A stretch of DNA of 64,000 nucleotides from Mariniblastus sp. Its GTDB lineage: Bacteria; Planctomycetota; Planctomycetia; Pirellulales; Pirellulaceae. Every line of letters starts with the position of its first letter. The first letter of the stretch is position 1. The notes under the pieces were generated by a model. The model was given only the letters and a program-made list of their open reading frames with translations. It did not search any database and was not told where the DNA came from. Shown in pieces: positions 37,677 to 45,441 of the stretch. The position numbers and the translations under genes are program-made. Location of the stretch: contig JAKVBG010000002.1 of assembly GCA_022447605.1 (NCBI GenBank), positions 154,312-218,311 on the forward strand, in the 5' to 3' direction.

Positions 37677-38756
37677 ATGTCCTTTGATTCGATTGACGTA
37701 AATGAAAAACTTCGCCGCTTTCAGGCGGGAGTCGATTGGCAGCGAATTGTCACGGTCGACATGCACACCGGGGGTGAACCGCTGAGAATCGTTGCCTCGG
37801 GCTACCCGGTTATCCCCGGACGCAATTCGATTGAGCGGCGAGAGTATTGCGCAAATGAGCTGGACCATTTGAGGAAGTTGATCATGTGGGAGCCGCGCGG
37901 CCACGCGGATATGTACGGTTGTATCCTGACACCGCCGAATGAAGCCTTTGACGATGTTCAGGCCGATTTTGGTGTCCTGTTCATGCACAACGAGGGTTAC
38001 AGTTCGATGTGCGGGCATGGCATCATTGCCGTCACCAAATTGGCGATTGAATCCGGCCTGGTCCCGGCCCACGAAGGGGAGTCCATGGTGCGCATCGACG
38101 CCCCGGCTGGCCGGATAACGGCCATGGCAAAGGTAGAGCAAGGCTGCGTGACCTCGGTTTCCTTTGAAAATGTGCCATGCTTTGTGCAACTTGCCAACCA
38201 GCGCGTCAAGCTTGACCCGTTTGGCGAAGTCGAGTTCGACTTGGCCTATGGCGGTGCCTTTTATGCCTATCTCGATGCCGGACAGCTCGGCCTGGAACTG
38301 TCGGTAGAAGCTGGCAATGTGCAGCGCCTGATCCAGGCAGGTCGTGAAATCAAGAAATCGATCCAGCAGAATTTTGACATCAGGCACCCTGTCTACCAAG
38401 AGTTGTCGTTTTTGTATGGGGCCATTTTCTCCGGGCCACCGCATGACCCGGCCCACCACAGCCGGAATGTATGCGTCTTTGCCGATGGTGAAGTGGATCG
38501 CTGTCCTACCGGGACGGGTGTGAGTGGTCGCGCGGCCATCGAATATGCCCGGGGTGATCTCGCCCTGGGAGAATCGATTACGATTGAGAGTATCCTGGGA
38601 ACCACGTTTGATGTTTGCCCGATTAGGGAAACCAGGGTGGATCAACAGCTTGCCGTGGTGCCTCGGGTGACCGGGAGCGCCTATTTCACGGGACGTAACG
38701 AATTCTGGGTCGACCCTGCCGATTCCCAGGGCCGAGGTTTCTTGGTCTCCCCTTAA
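37677..38756 (+). CDS. Proline racemase family, predicted trans-3-hydroxy-L-proline dehydratase
   Basis: 359 residues from ATG 37677, one base after the previous stop. The fold is the proline racemase type (VTVDMHTGGEPLRIV; MHNEGYSSMCGHG). Racemases and 4-hydroxyproline epimerases need two cysteines. Here the first is Cys112, but the second is threonine (Thr278 in DRCPTGTGVSG), as in the trans-3-hydroxyproline dehydratases including human L3HYPDH. So dehydration of trans-3-hydroxy-L-proline is predicted. A catabolic enzyme is an odd neighbour for the secreted proteins, yet spacing implies cotranscription. Confidence 0.82.
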   Translation: MSFDSIDVNEKLRRFQAGVDWQRIVTVDMHTGGEPLRIVASGYPVIPGRNSIERREYCANELDHLRKLIMWEPRGHADMYGCILTPPNEAFDDVQADFGVLFMHNEGYSSMCGHGIIAVTKLAIESGLVPAHEGESMVRIDAPAGRITAMAKVEQGCVTSVSFENVPCFVQLANQRVKLDPFGEVEFDLAYGGAFYAYLDAGQLGLELSVEAGNVQRLIQAGREIKKSIQQNFDIRHPVYQELSFLYGAIFSGPPHDPAHHSRNVCVFADGEVDRCPTGTGVSGRAAIEYARGDLALGESITIESILGTTFDVCPIRETRVDQQLAVVPRVTGSAYFTGRNEFWVDPADSQGRGFLVSP

Positions 38757-38763
38757 ACACGCT

Positions 38764-41379
38764 ATGAATGAAAAAGAACCTAACATGGACCACCGTTCGC
38801 AGCTGGACCGGCTTGCCGTGCAGTTTATCCAGGAGCTGAGGTCGGACCAGTCCGTTTCGATTGAATCGTATGCGGAGCGGAATCCCCAATGGGCCGAGGA
38901 AATCAGAAAGCGTTTCCCCGTCCTGTTGAAGAAGGAAAAGCTTCGACAGGACCGCAAGGGGAAACGTGACGGCCGCATCGCGGCGGATGGGGCCAGGCTG
39001 GAACAGCTGGGGGATTTCCTGATTCTGGACGAAATCGGCCGGGGTGGTATGGGGGTTGTCTATGAGGCGGTTCAGCAATCACTCGAACGGCGCGTGGCGC
39101 TCAAGGTACTTCCCACCCATGTGTTCCGGGACAGCCGCTTGGACGACTTCCTGGCCGAAGCCAAGGTTTCGGCCAGGTTGCATCACACGAATATCGTACC
39201 GATTTACGGAGTCGGACAGCAGGATGGCGTCAATTACTATGTGATGCAGTTGATCGAAGGGGTGTCGTTGGACAGCTTTGTAGCGCGCGCGGACGAGCGT
39301 GAATTGCCGGCACCGCTGTCTCCTCTGCGCGTGGCGGAGATCGGTCGACAGGTGGCCTTGGCATTGAGTTATGCCCATCAACAGGGAACCTTGCACCGGG
39401 ATATCAAGCCTGGAAACCTGCTTCAGGATGATCAAGGGAACATCTGGGTGACGGATTTCGGGTTGGCCTTCAATGAACCCGACTCCCCCGGTGGGGACGT
39501 TGAGGTTTCAGGTACCTTGCGGTACTTGCCACCGGAACGTTTCTCCGGTCGCTATGATGAGCGGAGTGATATCTTTGCACTGGGTATCACTTTGATCGAG
39601 TTATTGACTGGCCAGTCTGCCTACGACGCGGGCTCAAGGGGTGCGCTGCAGAAGCAGATAATGGCTGGTTCCATTGATGGCCTGAAGCAACTCGGTGGTT
39701 CGGTTCCCAGAGACTTGAAAGCCATTTTGGGCCGGGCGACGGATGTCAATCCGCGAAACCGGTTTCCGACGGCTGATGATTTTGCACGAGACCTGGACCA
39801 TTTCCTGCACGGTCGGCCGATCGAATCACGTCGCTTCTCACTGGTCGAGCGCAGTTGGCGATGGGCCTGTTGCAATCCGTCTTTGGCAACGATGTCCTGT
39901 TTCGCTGTCCTGTTGTTGATGACCGTCACCGCCCTTACCTCGATCGGTTATTTTACGGTTTCCAAGGCGTATGATGCCGAGTTGACGCAGAGAAGACGTG
40001 CCGAGTCGGTCGCCGAACTCGCTTCCTCGGCCATGGATCGGATTTTTGTTCGTTTTGCTCCCGATTCGCTGTTTGCCGATTCCGAAAGCTTTGAAGTCAG
40101 TACCCGGCAACCGATTCTCTCTTACGAGGCGGCCGCTTTGTTGCAGGAGATGCTCCGCTTTTATCGGCACTTGTCGGTTGACGAAAGTGCGAACCTTGAA
40201 ATACGGCTCAAGTCGGCCTTGGCCCAGAGCAAGGTGGGAGAAATCAATGAGCGCCTGGGCAGCTATAAAACGGCCAGCAATGCGTTTGAAATGGCGCTGA
40301 TCAAGATCCGCAACATGTCGAGTGAACAGCGGGCCGAAAATCAGATTTTCGAGGCTCGAATATTGAATCAACTGGGGGCGGTCTATGCCCTCATGGGTGA
40401 GGACCAGCTGGCCAAAAAGTCGATCCAGGAGGCGATTGAGATCCTCGAATCCGCCTCGGATGGCGGAGAAGATTTTCGTCTGGAAGAAGCCAGGTCTTAT
40501 TACTACCTTGCCCGCAGAATACGCCCGGGAATGGGACCGGAGATATTACCCCCGGACGAATCGTCTCCGTTGTGGGATGGCCCGGCAGTGCCGACGACGG
40601 ATGCGGACAATCATCGAAGGAACTACTTGAACCTGGCAATCGAACTGGTGAACCAGGAGGATTTTTCGGATGCCAATCTTCCGTTGGTTGCCAAGTTCAA
40701 ACATCTGCTTGCTCTCTGTTATCGCGAAATGGCGGCAGATCGGTCGGTCGATCAGGATTGGCAAATGAAAGAGCTGGCGATCGAGTTGTTGCGGGACCTG
40801 GTGGAAGCGTATCCGGAACAGAACCAGTTTCGCTTTGATTTACTGGAGACATTGGCCGACGTGAAATTATTCCGTACCAATCTCTCCCCGGAACAGATTC
40901 ATTCCCTTGAGTCCCACCTGGAAATGGCCTTGCGAGAGGCAGACTACCTGGTCATGCAACGACCGGACGTCATGGAGTACCGAATTGCCTTAGTCCATTC
41001 AAACTTTAAATTAGCGGAAATCCTCAAGTTGAAATCGAAACAGGTCGCCGACCTAGAGCGGGCCGAGTGCCTGGAGCGGGCGGAGCGGTCGATGCAGCGC
41101 GCCATTTTTCAACAGAGGAATCTCATCCAGGTTTTTCCCTCTGCGCTGGGCTACCAGGTCTGGAATATCCGCTTCCTTGTTTCGATGGCGGAACTCAAAA
41201 TCAGCCAGGATAAGATGGAGCAGGCCGAGAGGTTTGTAAAGCGTGCCGCCAGTGCGATAACACGGCTACCCGAGGCAGCCCATACCCACTGGATCGTGGG
41301 GGCCCTCGAATCGGAAATCGCCTCCCTGCAGCAGGTCATGGGGAGCGGTGCGGCAGAGAATTCGGCAGTGAGTGATTGA
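38764..41379 (+). CDS. Membrane-anchored Ser/Thr protein kinase with TPR-like C-terminus
   Basis: 871 residues, 8 bases after the dehydratase. A Hanks-type kinase domain spans about 85-345: P-loop Gly92 to Gly97 (GRGGMG), Lys114 in VALKVL, HRDIKPGN with catalytic Asp213, and DFG with Asp231. A TM helix lies at about 377-399 (SCFAVLLLMTVTALTSIGYF). The C-terminal half is helical with TPR-like spacing (INERLGSYKTASNAFEMALI). This is a common planctomycete arrangement. Substrates are unknown; as last gene of the run it might control the envelope system. Confidence 0.93.
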   Translation: MNEKEPNMDHRSQLDRLAVQFIQELRSDQSVSIESYAERNPQWAEEIRKRFPVLLKKEKLRQDRKGKRDGRIAADGARLEQLGDFLILDEIGRGGMGVVYEAVQQSLERRVALKVLPTHVFRDSRLDDFLAEAKVSARLHHTNIVPIYGVGQQDGVNYYVMQLIEGVSLDSFVARADERELPAPLSPLRVAEIGRQVALALSYAHQQGTLHRDIKPGNLLQDDQGNIWVTDFGLAFNEPDSPGGDVEVSGTLRYLPPERFSGRYDERSDIFALGITLIELLTGQSAYDAGSRGALQKQIMAGSIDGLKQLGGSVPRDLKAILGRATDVNPRNRFPTADDFARDLDHFLHGRPIESRRFSLVERSWRWACCNPSLATMSCFAVLLLMTVTALTSIGYFTVSKAYDAELTQRRRAESVAELASSAMDRIFVRFAPDSLFADSESFEVSTRQPILSYEAAALLQEMLRFYRHLSVDESANLEIRLKSALAQSKVGEINERLGSYKTASNAFEMALIKIRNMSSEQRAENQIFEARILNQLGAVYALMGEDQLAKKSIQEAIEILESASDGGEDFRLEEARSYYYLARRIRPGMGPEILPPDESSPLWDGPAVPTTDADNHRRNYLNLAIELVNQEDFSDANLPLVAKFKHLLALCYREMAADRSVDQDWQMKELAIELLRDLVEAYPEQNQFRFDLLETLADVKLFRTNLSPEQIHSLESHLEMALREADYLVMQRPDVMEYRIALVHSNFKLAEILKLKSKQVADLERAECLERAERSMQRAIFQQRNLIQVFPSALGYQVWNIRFLVSMAELKISQDKMEQAERFVKRAASAITRLPEAAHTHWIVGALESEIASLQQVMGSGAAENSAVSD

Positions 41380-41477
41380 AATTTATGATGCCTGATGCCT
41401 CTAGGCATGCCCGTTTACTACCGTGGGGTGAGCGGTGTGGTCGTCCGACTAGGCGGAAGGGATTTGCCACTTTACAT

Positions 41478-41504
41478 AAAAAAAGGCCCGCGACTCGGCG
41501 GGCC
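41478..41504 (-). terminator. Rho-independent terminator of the alpha operon
   Basis: On the minus strand GGCCCGC/GCGGGCC (41485-41491 with 41498-41504) forms a stem with a six-base loop, followed by seven T (plus-strand A run 41478-41484). It lies 32 bases beyond the rplQ stop, between convergent rplQ and the kinase gene. The hairpin lacks a T run on the plus strand. Confidence 0.88.
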
Positions 41505-41535
41505 TGTGATTCCTGGTGGGATCAGATTGGCGGGA

Positions 41536-42234
41536 CTATTCTTCTTCGTCCGTTGTGGCTTCTTCTTCTACTGGCTCGGCATCATCGGCGACAGCCGTTG
41601 CAACGGCTTCGTCTTGGTCGTTGGGGGCCTCTTCCTCGTCCATTTCAAAGGCAGGTTTCTGGCTGACCTGTTTGACACGGTCATGCTTCCCAACCAGTTC
41701 AAGGATCGCTCGCTGGCCTGCATCTCCCAAGCGGGGAGTGGCCAACCTCATGATCCGGGTATATCCGCCGGGACGCTCGACAAACCTGGGGGCAATATCT
41801 TCAAACAGGATCTCCACCGCTTCCTTGTCACGCAGGATGGCAAACACGCGTCGGCGGGCATTGACCGCGGGCGCCAGTGCCGCATTCCACTTTTGCCATT
41901 GATCGCTGTTGCGCCATTGACGCCATCCGTCCGAATTTCGCTCTTCGGTGGTCTCAAAAGCGGTCGCTGCGTCCTGATGGGGCAATGCCTTTTTGGCGAT
42001 GGTAATGCACTTTTCTACCAAGGGGCGAACCTCTTTGGCCTTGTGCAGTGTCGTCACGACACGCCCGCGAAACTTGGGTGGGTTGACGGGCGTTTTCCCG
42101 TCTGATTGAACCAGGCCCTCGTAATAATCAGGGTCTCGTTCTGTCAGGAACAGGCTGGCGGCCAGATTACTCAACATCGCCTTGCGATGACTGGGGGACC
42201 TTCCTAATACTCGGCCACTTCGTCTATGTCTCAT
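41536..42234 (-). CDS. rplQ: 50S ribosomal protein L17 with insertions and acidic tail
   Basis: 232 residues against about 120 in most bacteria. The family core is clear: MRHRRSGRVLGRSPSHRKAM at the start, THLHKAKEVR-type loop, and ERPGGYTRIMRLATPRLGD. Two extra segments break it, about residues 33-58 (after TERD) and 82-124 (Trp-rich, NSDGWRQWRNSDQWQKW). A Glu/Asp-rich tail follows from about 197 to the end. Last gene of the alpha operon. The frame is intact, so the insertions look real. Confidence 0.95.
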   Translation of the reverse strand: MRHRRSGRVLGRSPSHRKAMLSNLAASLFLTERDPDYYEGLVQSDGKTPVNPPKFRGRVVTTLHKAKEVRPLVEKCITIAKKALPHQDAATAFETTEERNSDGWRQWRNSDQWQKWNAALAPAVNARRRVFAILRDKEAVEILFEDIAPRFVERPGGYTRIMRLATPRLGDAGQRAILELVGKHDRVKQVSQKPAFEMDEEEAPNDQDEAVATAVADDAEPVEEEATTDEEE

Positions 42235-42293
42235 GGTATCACCAAATTCTACTGGCCGTTAACGGCCACATGATAATCTTATTGTGGTTCGGA

Positions 42294-43286
42294 TTAACTA
42301 ATCATGGGTGCCGGTGGCACCTTCATGCCCAGATGCAGCCCGACTTCCTCGAGCACCTGCCGGACTTCTACCAGGGTGGTTTCACCGAAATTCCTGATTT
42401 CCATCAATTGATCTTCGGTGTGTTGTACCAAGTCCCGTACCGAGTGAATGTTGCCTGCTTCCATGCAATTATTGGCACGGACACTCAGCCTCAACTCGGG
42501 TATGGAGATGTTCAACTTCGCCTCCAACGCGGCATCGAGGCCACCGGCTGTGCGTGGCTGGGAAAAGACCTGAGGTCCCAGTTCCGAGTACTGCACGAAC
42601 GGGTTGAGATGCTTGCGAAGGATCTTGGCTGATTCGACCAAGGCCATGTTGGGGGCCAAGGAACCGTTGGTCCAAATCTCCAACGTCAATTTGTCGTAGT
42701 TGGTTTTCTGGCCCACGCGGGTCTCTTCGACGCCGAATCGGACCCGTGTAACAGGCGAATAAACGGCATCGACGGGAATGATGCCGATTTCCTGTTCACG
42801 ACTGTTTTGTTCAGTTGCCGGGATATAACCACGGCCATTTTCGACAACCATTTCCATCATGAAGGGGGTGTCGTCGGTCAGCGTGGCGATGACATGATCC
42901 TTGTTGATAATCTCCACGTCGCCACTGGTCTGAATGTCGGCGCCGGTAATCGGTCCTGCTGTATCTTTCTCAACCGTGATGACCTTCATCTGATCGTCCG
43001 AATGGTTTTTGACGACCAGTGATTTGACATTCAGCACGATATCCGTGACATCTTCCAACACGCCAGGGATTGAGGAAAATTCATGGTTGGCACCCCGGAT
43101 CTTCAGCTGGGTGATCGCGCTTCCCTCCAGGCTGGACAGCAGGACACGGCGGATGCTGTTACCAATCGTTGTCCCAAAACCACGTTCGAATGGTTCAGCA
43201 GAAAATTTTCCGTAGGTTGCACTAAGTGAATCCCGATCGCAATCCACAACACTTGGAAGTTCCAAACCGCGCCATCGAATATGCAT
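42294..43286 (-). CDS. rpoA: RNA polymerase alpha subunit
   Basis: 330 residues, normal length. The N-terminal dimerisation domain includes [19 protein letters not shown], and the C-terminal domain that contacts UP elements and activators has [20 protein letters not shown] and [20 protein letters not shown]. It assembles the polymerase with RpoB and RpoC, which are encoded at the left end of the window. rpsD, commonly located between rpsK and rpoA, is absent here. Confidence 0.98.
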   Translation of the reverse strand: MHIRWRGLELPSVVDCDRDSLSATYGKFSAEPFERGFGTTIGNSIRRVLLSSLEGSAITQLKIRGANHEFSSIPGVLEDVTDIVLNVKSLVVKNHSDDQMKVITVEKDTAGPITGADIQTSGDVEIINKDHVIATLTDDTPFMMEMVVENGRGYIPATEQNSREQEIGIIPVDAVYSPVTRVRFGVEETRVGQKTNYDKLTLEIWTNGSLAPNMALVESAKILRKHLNPFVQYSELGPQVFSQPRTAGGLDAALEAKLNISIPELRLSVRANNCMEAGNIHSVRDLVQHTEDQLMEIRNFGETTLVEVRQVLEEVGLHLGMKVPPAPMIS

Positions 43287-43368
43287 AGAATATCTCCGCT
43301 AAGTTGAAAATTACCGCAAACTGAATGCGATCACGCTTGGACGCGTGGTAATTGGAATTGGTAAGTCG

Positions 43369-43749
43369 TTAGACACGACGTTTTTTACGGGGCCGACATC
43401 CGTTATGAGGAATGGGCGTACAGTCTTCGATGGATTTGATGTTCAATCCAGCCGATTGCAGTGCCGTGATGGCACTTTCGCGCCCGCTGCCTGGGCCTTT
43501 AACCCGAACATCAACTTCTTTCATCCCGAATTTGATTGCCTTTTCCGCGGCCTGTTGGGCTGCCATTTGACCGGCAAAAGGGGTGCTCTTGCGACTTCCT
43601 TTGAAGTTGCAGGTTCCGGCGCTCGCCCAACAGAGCGTCTCGCCCTTGGTATCGGTAATGGTAACCGTTGTATTGTTAAATGTCGCATTGACGTGTGCCA
43701 CGCCATGCGTGACATTTCGACGTACTCGCTTTTTCTTTGATTTACCCAA
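43369..43749 (-). CDS. rpsK: 30S ribosomal protein S11
   Basis: 126 residues, typical for S11. Shows [40 protein letters not shown] and the basic tail ending [11 protein letters not shown]. It forms part of the 30S platform next to the mRNA exit site. It lies 50 bases downstream of rpsM and 82 upstream of rpoA in the same direction. Confidence 0.98.
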   Translation of the reverse strand: MGKSKKKRVRRNVTHGVAHVNATFNNTTVTITDTKGETLCWASAGTCNFKGSRKSTPFAGQMAAQQAAEKAIKFGMKEVDVRVKGPGSGRESAITALQSAGLNIKSIEDCTPIPHNGCRPRKKRRV

Positions 43750-43799
43750 TTGGGATACTCCAAACTTCGTCGGTTGTTCTTGTCCTGGGATCAGGCTGA

Positions 43800-44183
43800 C
43801 TATCGAAGGTCCTTGACGCCCTTCTTGCCTGCCACTGTTTTCTTGGGTCCTTTACGCGTCCTGGCGTTGGTCTTCGTCCTTTGGCCTCTGACCGGCAAAC
43901 CTACCCGGTGGCGAAGCCCCCGGTAACACTTGATGTCACGCAGCCGGTTAATATTCTGTTGCACATGACGTCGCAGGGGTCCCTCCACCGTGTAGTCACG
44001 TTCCAGGATCATTGACAATCGACTGATTTCCTGGTCGGTCAAATCCCGCGCCTTCTTGTCTTCGTCGACAGCCGCTTTGCGACACAGGTCACGTGCCGTC
44101 TGGTCACCGACACCAAATAGGTACGTCAATGAGATGACGGCTTTTTTCTCGTTCGGGATATCAACACCCAACAAACGTGGCAT
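43800..44183 (-). CDS. rpsM: 30S ribosomal protein S13
   Basis: 127 residues, typical length. The N-terminus [20 protein letters not shown], the HhH-like segment [14 protein letters not shown] and the basic C-terminal [20 protein letters not shown] are diagnostic. S13 sits in the 30S head and contacts the P-site tRNA and the 50S subunit. It follows rpmJ by 101 bases. Confidence 0.98.
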   Translation of the reverse strand: MPRLLGVDIPNEKKAVISLTYLFGVGDQTARDLCRKAAVDEDKKARDLTDQEISRLSMILERDYTVEGPLRRHVQQNINRLRDIKCYRGLRHRVGLPVRGQRTKTNARTRKGPKKTVAGKKGVKDLR

Positions 44184-44284
44184 CTGTTTTCTCCAAGTGG
44201 ATTTTTCCCAATAATCTGGGTTGAATACGAGTTGCGATGAAATTCCCTGAGGTCAATCTACGGTCCCTTTGGGATGAGGATTTC

Positions 44285-44398
44285 TCATCCTTGCCGTTGC
44301 TTGTGGCGCGGGTTGCTGCAAATCACGTAAACCCGACCTTTTCGACGGACAACTTTACAATTTTCACAAACTCGTTTGACGCTGGCGCGGACCTTCAT
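44285..44398 (-). CDS. rpmJ: 50S ribosomal protein L36 (zinc-binding form)
   Basis: A 37-codon gene found by reading the minus strand upstream of rpsM. ATG is at 44396-44398 and TGA at 44285-44287. The product starts [15 protein letters not shown], continues [12 protein letters not shown] and ends HKQRQG. The zinc ligands Cys-x2-Cys, Cys and His are all present, so this is the C+ form. Its place just before rpsM is the standard order. It is the first gene of the alpha operon here. Confidence 0.97.
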   Translation of the reverse strand: MKVRASVKRVCENCKVVRRKGRVYVICSNPRHKQRQG

Positions 44399-44443
44399 CG
44401 GCGGGCCTATCGGTGCTCGAAATCAAAACTGGTAAAGCTCGTA

Positions 44444-44473
44444 AGTATATGTTTTTCAAGGGAAATACCACAA
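44444..44473 (-). promoter_or_regulatory. Candidate promoter of the alpha operon
   Basis: Minus strand: TTGTGG (plus 44468-44473), an 18-base AT-rich spacer, and TATACT (plus 44444-44449), 46 bases upstream of the rpmJ start. The region is markedly AT-richer than the flanking DNA. Confidence 0.45.
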
Positions 44474-44608
44474 GGGCCAAAGATTGAACAAACCTGTAAA
44501 AAACGATATTTGAGCCATGAAGGGGCCGTTTCCCGGTCCACCTCGCCGATTGCCGCCTGGCCTGGGGTGCCCCATTGGCCGTTTTGCGCGGCCAAAGCGA
44601 GGGTCGAA

Positions 44609-44652
44609 CCGGTTTGGCACCGGTTTGGGGCCGGTTTGGGGCCGGTTTTCGG
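44609..44652. repeat. Four tandem copies of an 11-base unit
   Basis: The unit CCGGTTTGGGG is repeated at 44609, 44620, 44631 and 44642; the middle two are identical and the outer two differ at the last bases. It lies about 140 bases upstream of the alpha-operon promoter. Function unknown. Confidence 0.85.
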
Positions 44653-44771
44653 CAGGCAAGCAGGGCCTGGCGGGGCCGCACGACATGACCAGCCGTATTT
44701 GCGTCTGATCGCGTGTTGCGGGGCTTGGGGAAATTGATTCTATCTCTCCTCGACCGGGCTTTTCCTGTCCG

Positions 44772-45395
44772 TCAGGCATCAGGCAGGTCGAGGCTCCTCC
44801 ACAGATACCAACTGGCAATCGTGGCATACGGGCTCCAGGATGCCCCCAGTTCCAGTAGCTCTTGCCGTTCCAGATCACTGCCATTGCCGTACGACTGGCT
44901 GATCGCATTGCGGATGCCCAGATCATCAACCGGAAAAACATCCAAGCGGGCCAGGGAAAACATCAGGAACATCTGGGCCGTCCAAACCCCGATCCCTTTG
45001 ACCTGGATCAATTCATCAATGACCGCCTGGTCTTCTCTTCGCGCCAGCGTCTGCAGTTTCAGCTGCCCGGAGCCGACTTTTTCAGCCAGGTCCTGCAGAT
45101 ATCCGGCTTTTTGACGGGAGATGCCGATATACCTCAGGTCCTCGGCGCTGAATTTCAGCAGGGCGTCGGGGGTTAATCCGTCCGGTTCGGTCGCCAGGGC
45201 CAGGCGGGATTTGATCGTCTTGGCCGCCGCCCCGGATATCTGCTGGCTAAGGATCGAATGGACCAGCGATTCGAAACGGTTACGGTTGACTTTGCAGCGA
45301 AAAGGGCCGACCTGCTTGATGATCTGTTTCAGGACGGGGTCCGATTTTTGCAGATGCAATCGTGCGGCTCGTATATCTTGCGCGGCGAACGGCAT
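44772..45395 (-). CDS. DNA-3-methyladenine glycosylase, AlkA/HhH-GPD type
   Basis: 207 residues, similar to small AlkA-like glycosylases without the N-terminal domain. ESLVHSILSQQISGAAAKTI is the family helix, and the helix-hairpin-helix VKGIGVWTAQMFLMF is followed by FPVDDLG with the catalytic acid at Asp157/158. It excises alkylated bases in base-excision repair. It lacks the four-cysteine iron-sulfur loop of EndoIII and MutY. It precedes the alpha operon on the same strand but is separated by 373 bases. Confidence 0.9.
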   Translation of the reverse strand: MPFAAQDIRAARLHLQKSDPVLKQIIKQVGPFRCKVNRNRFESLVHSILSQQISGAAAKTIKSRLALATEPDGLTPDALLKFSAEDLRYIGISRQKAGYLQDLAEKVGSGQLKLQTLARREDQAVIDELIQVKGIGVWTAQMFLMFSLARLDVFPVDDLGIRNAISQSYGNGSDLERQELLELGASWSPYATIASWYLWRSLDLPDA

Positions 45396-45441
45396 GGGGC
45401 ATCCAATTTACGACGGTCTACGGGGGGCGTATGATGCGAGC

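Larger units (their letters stand above)
44399..44771. other. Intergenic region upstream of the alpha operon
   Basis: 373 bases between rpmJ and the AlkA-type gene. It holds the candidate alpha-operon promoter and an 11-base tandem repeat, both described separately. Reading frames across it on both strands (including one of 166 codons on the plus strand) are compositional and show no protein family features. Confidence 0.75.

Noticed and set aside
41395..41412. Short palindrome around ATGCCTCTAGGCAT after the kinase gene
   Set aside because: Stem is short with almost no loop and no T run follows, so it is not called a terminator.
44237..44737. 166-codon plus-strand frame between the alpha operon and the AlkA gene
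   Set aside because: It runs over rpmJ on the other strand and through the tandem repeat. No start context or protein features.
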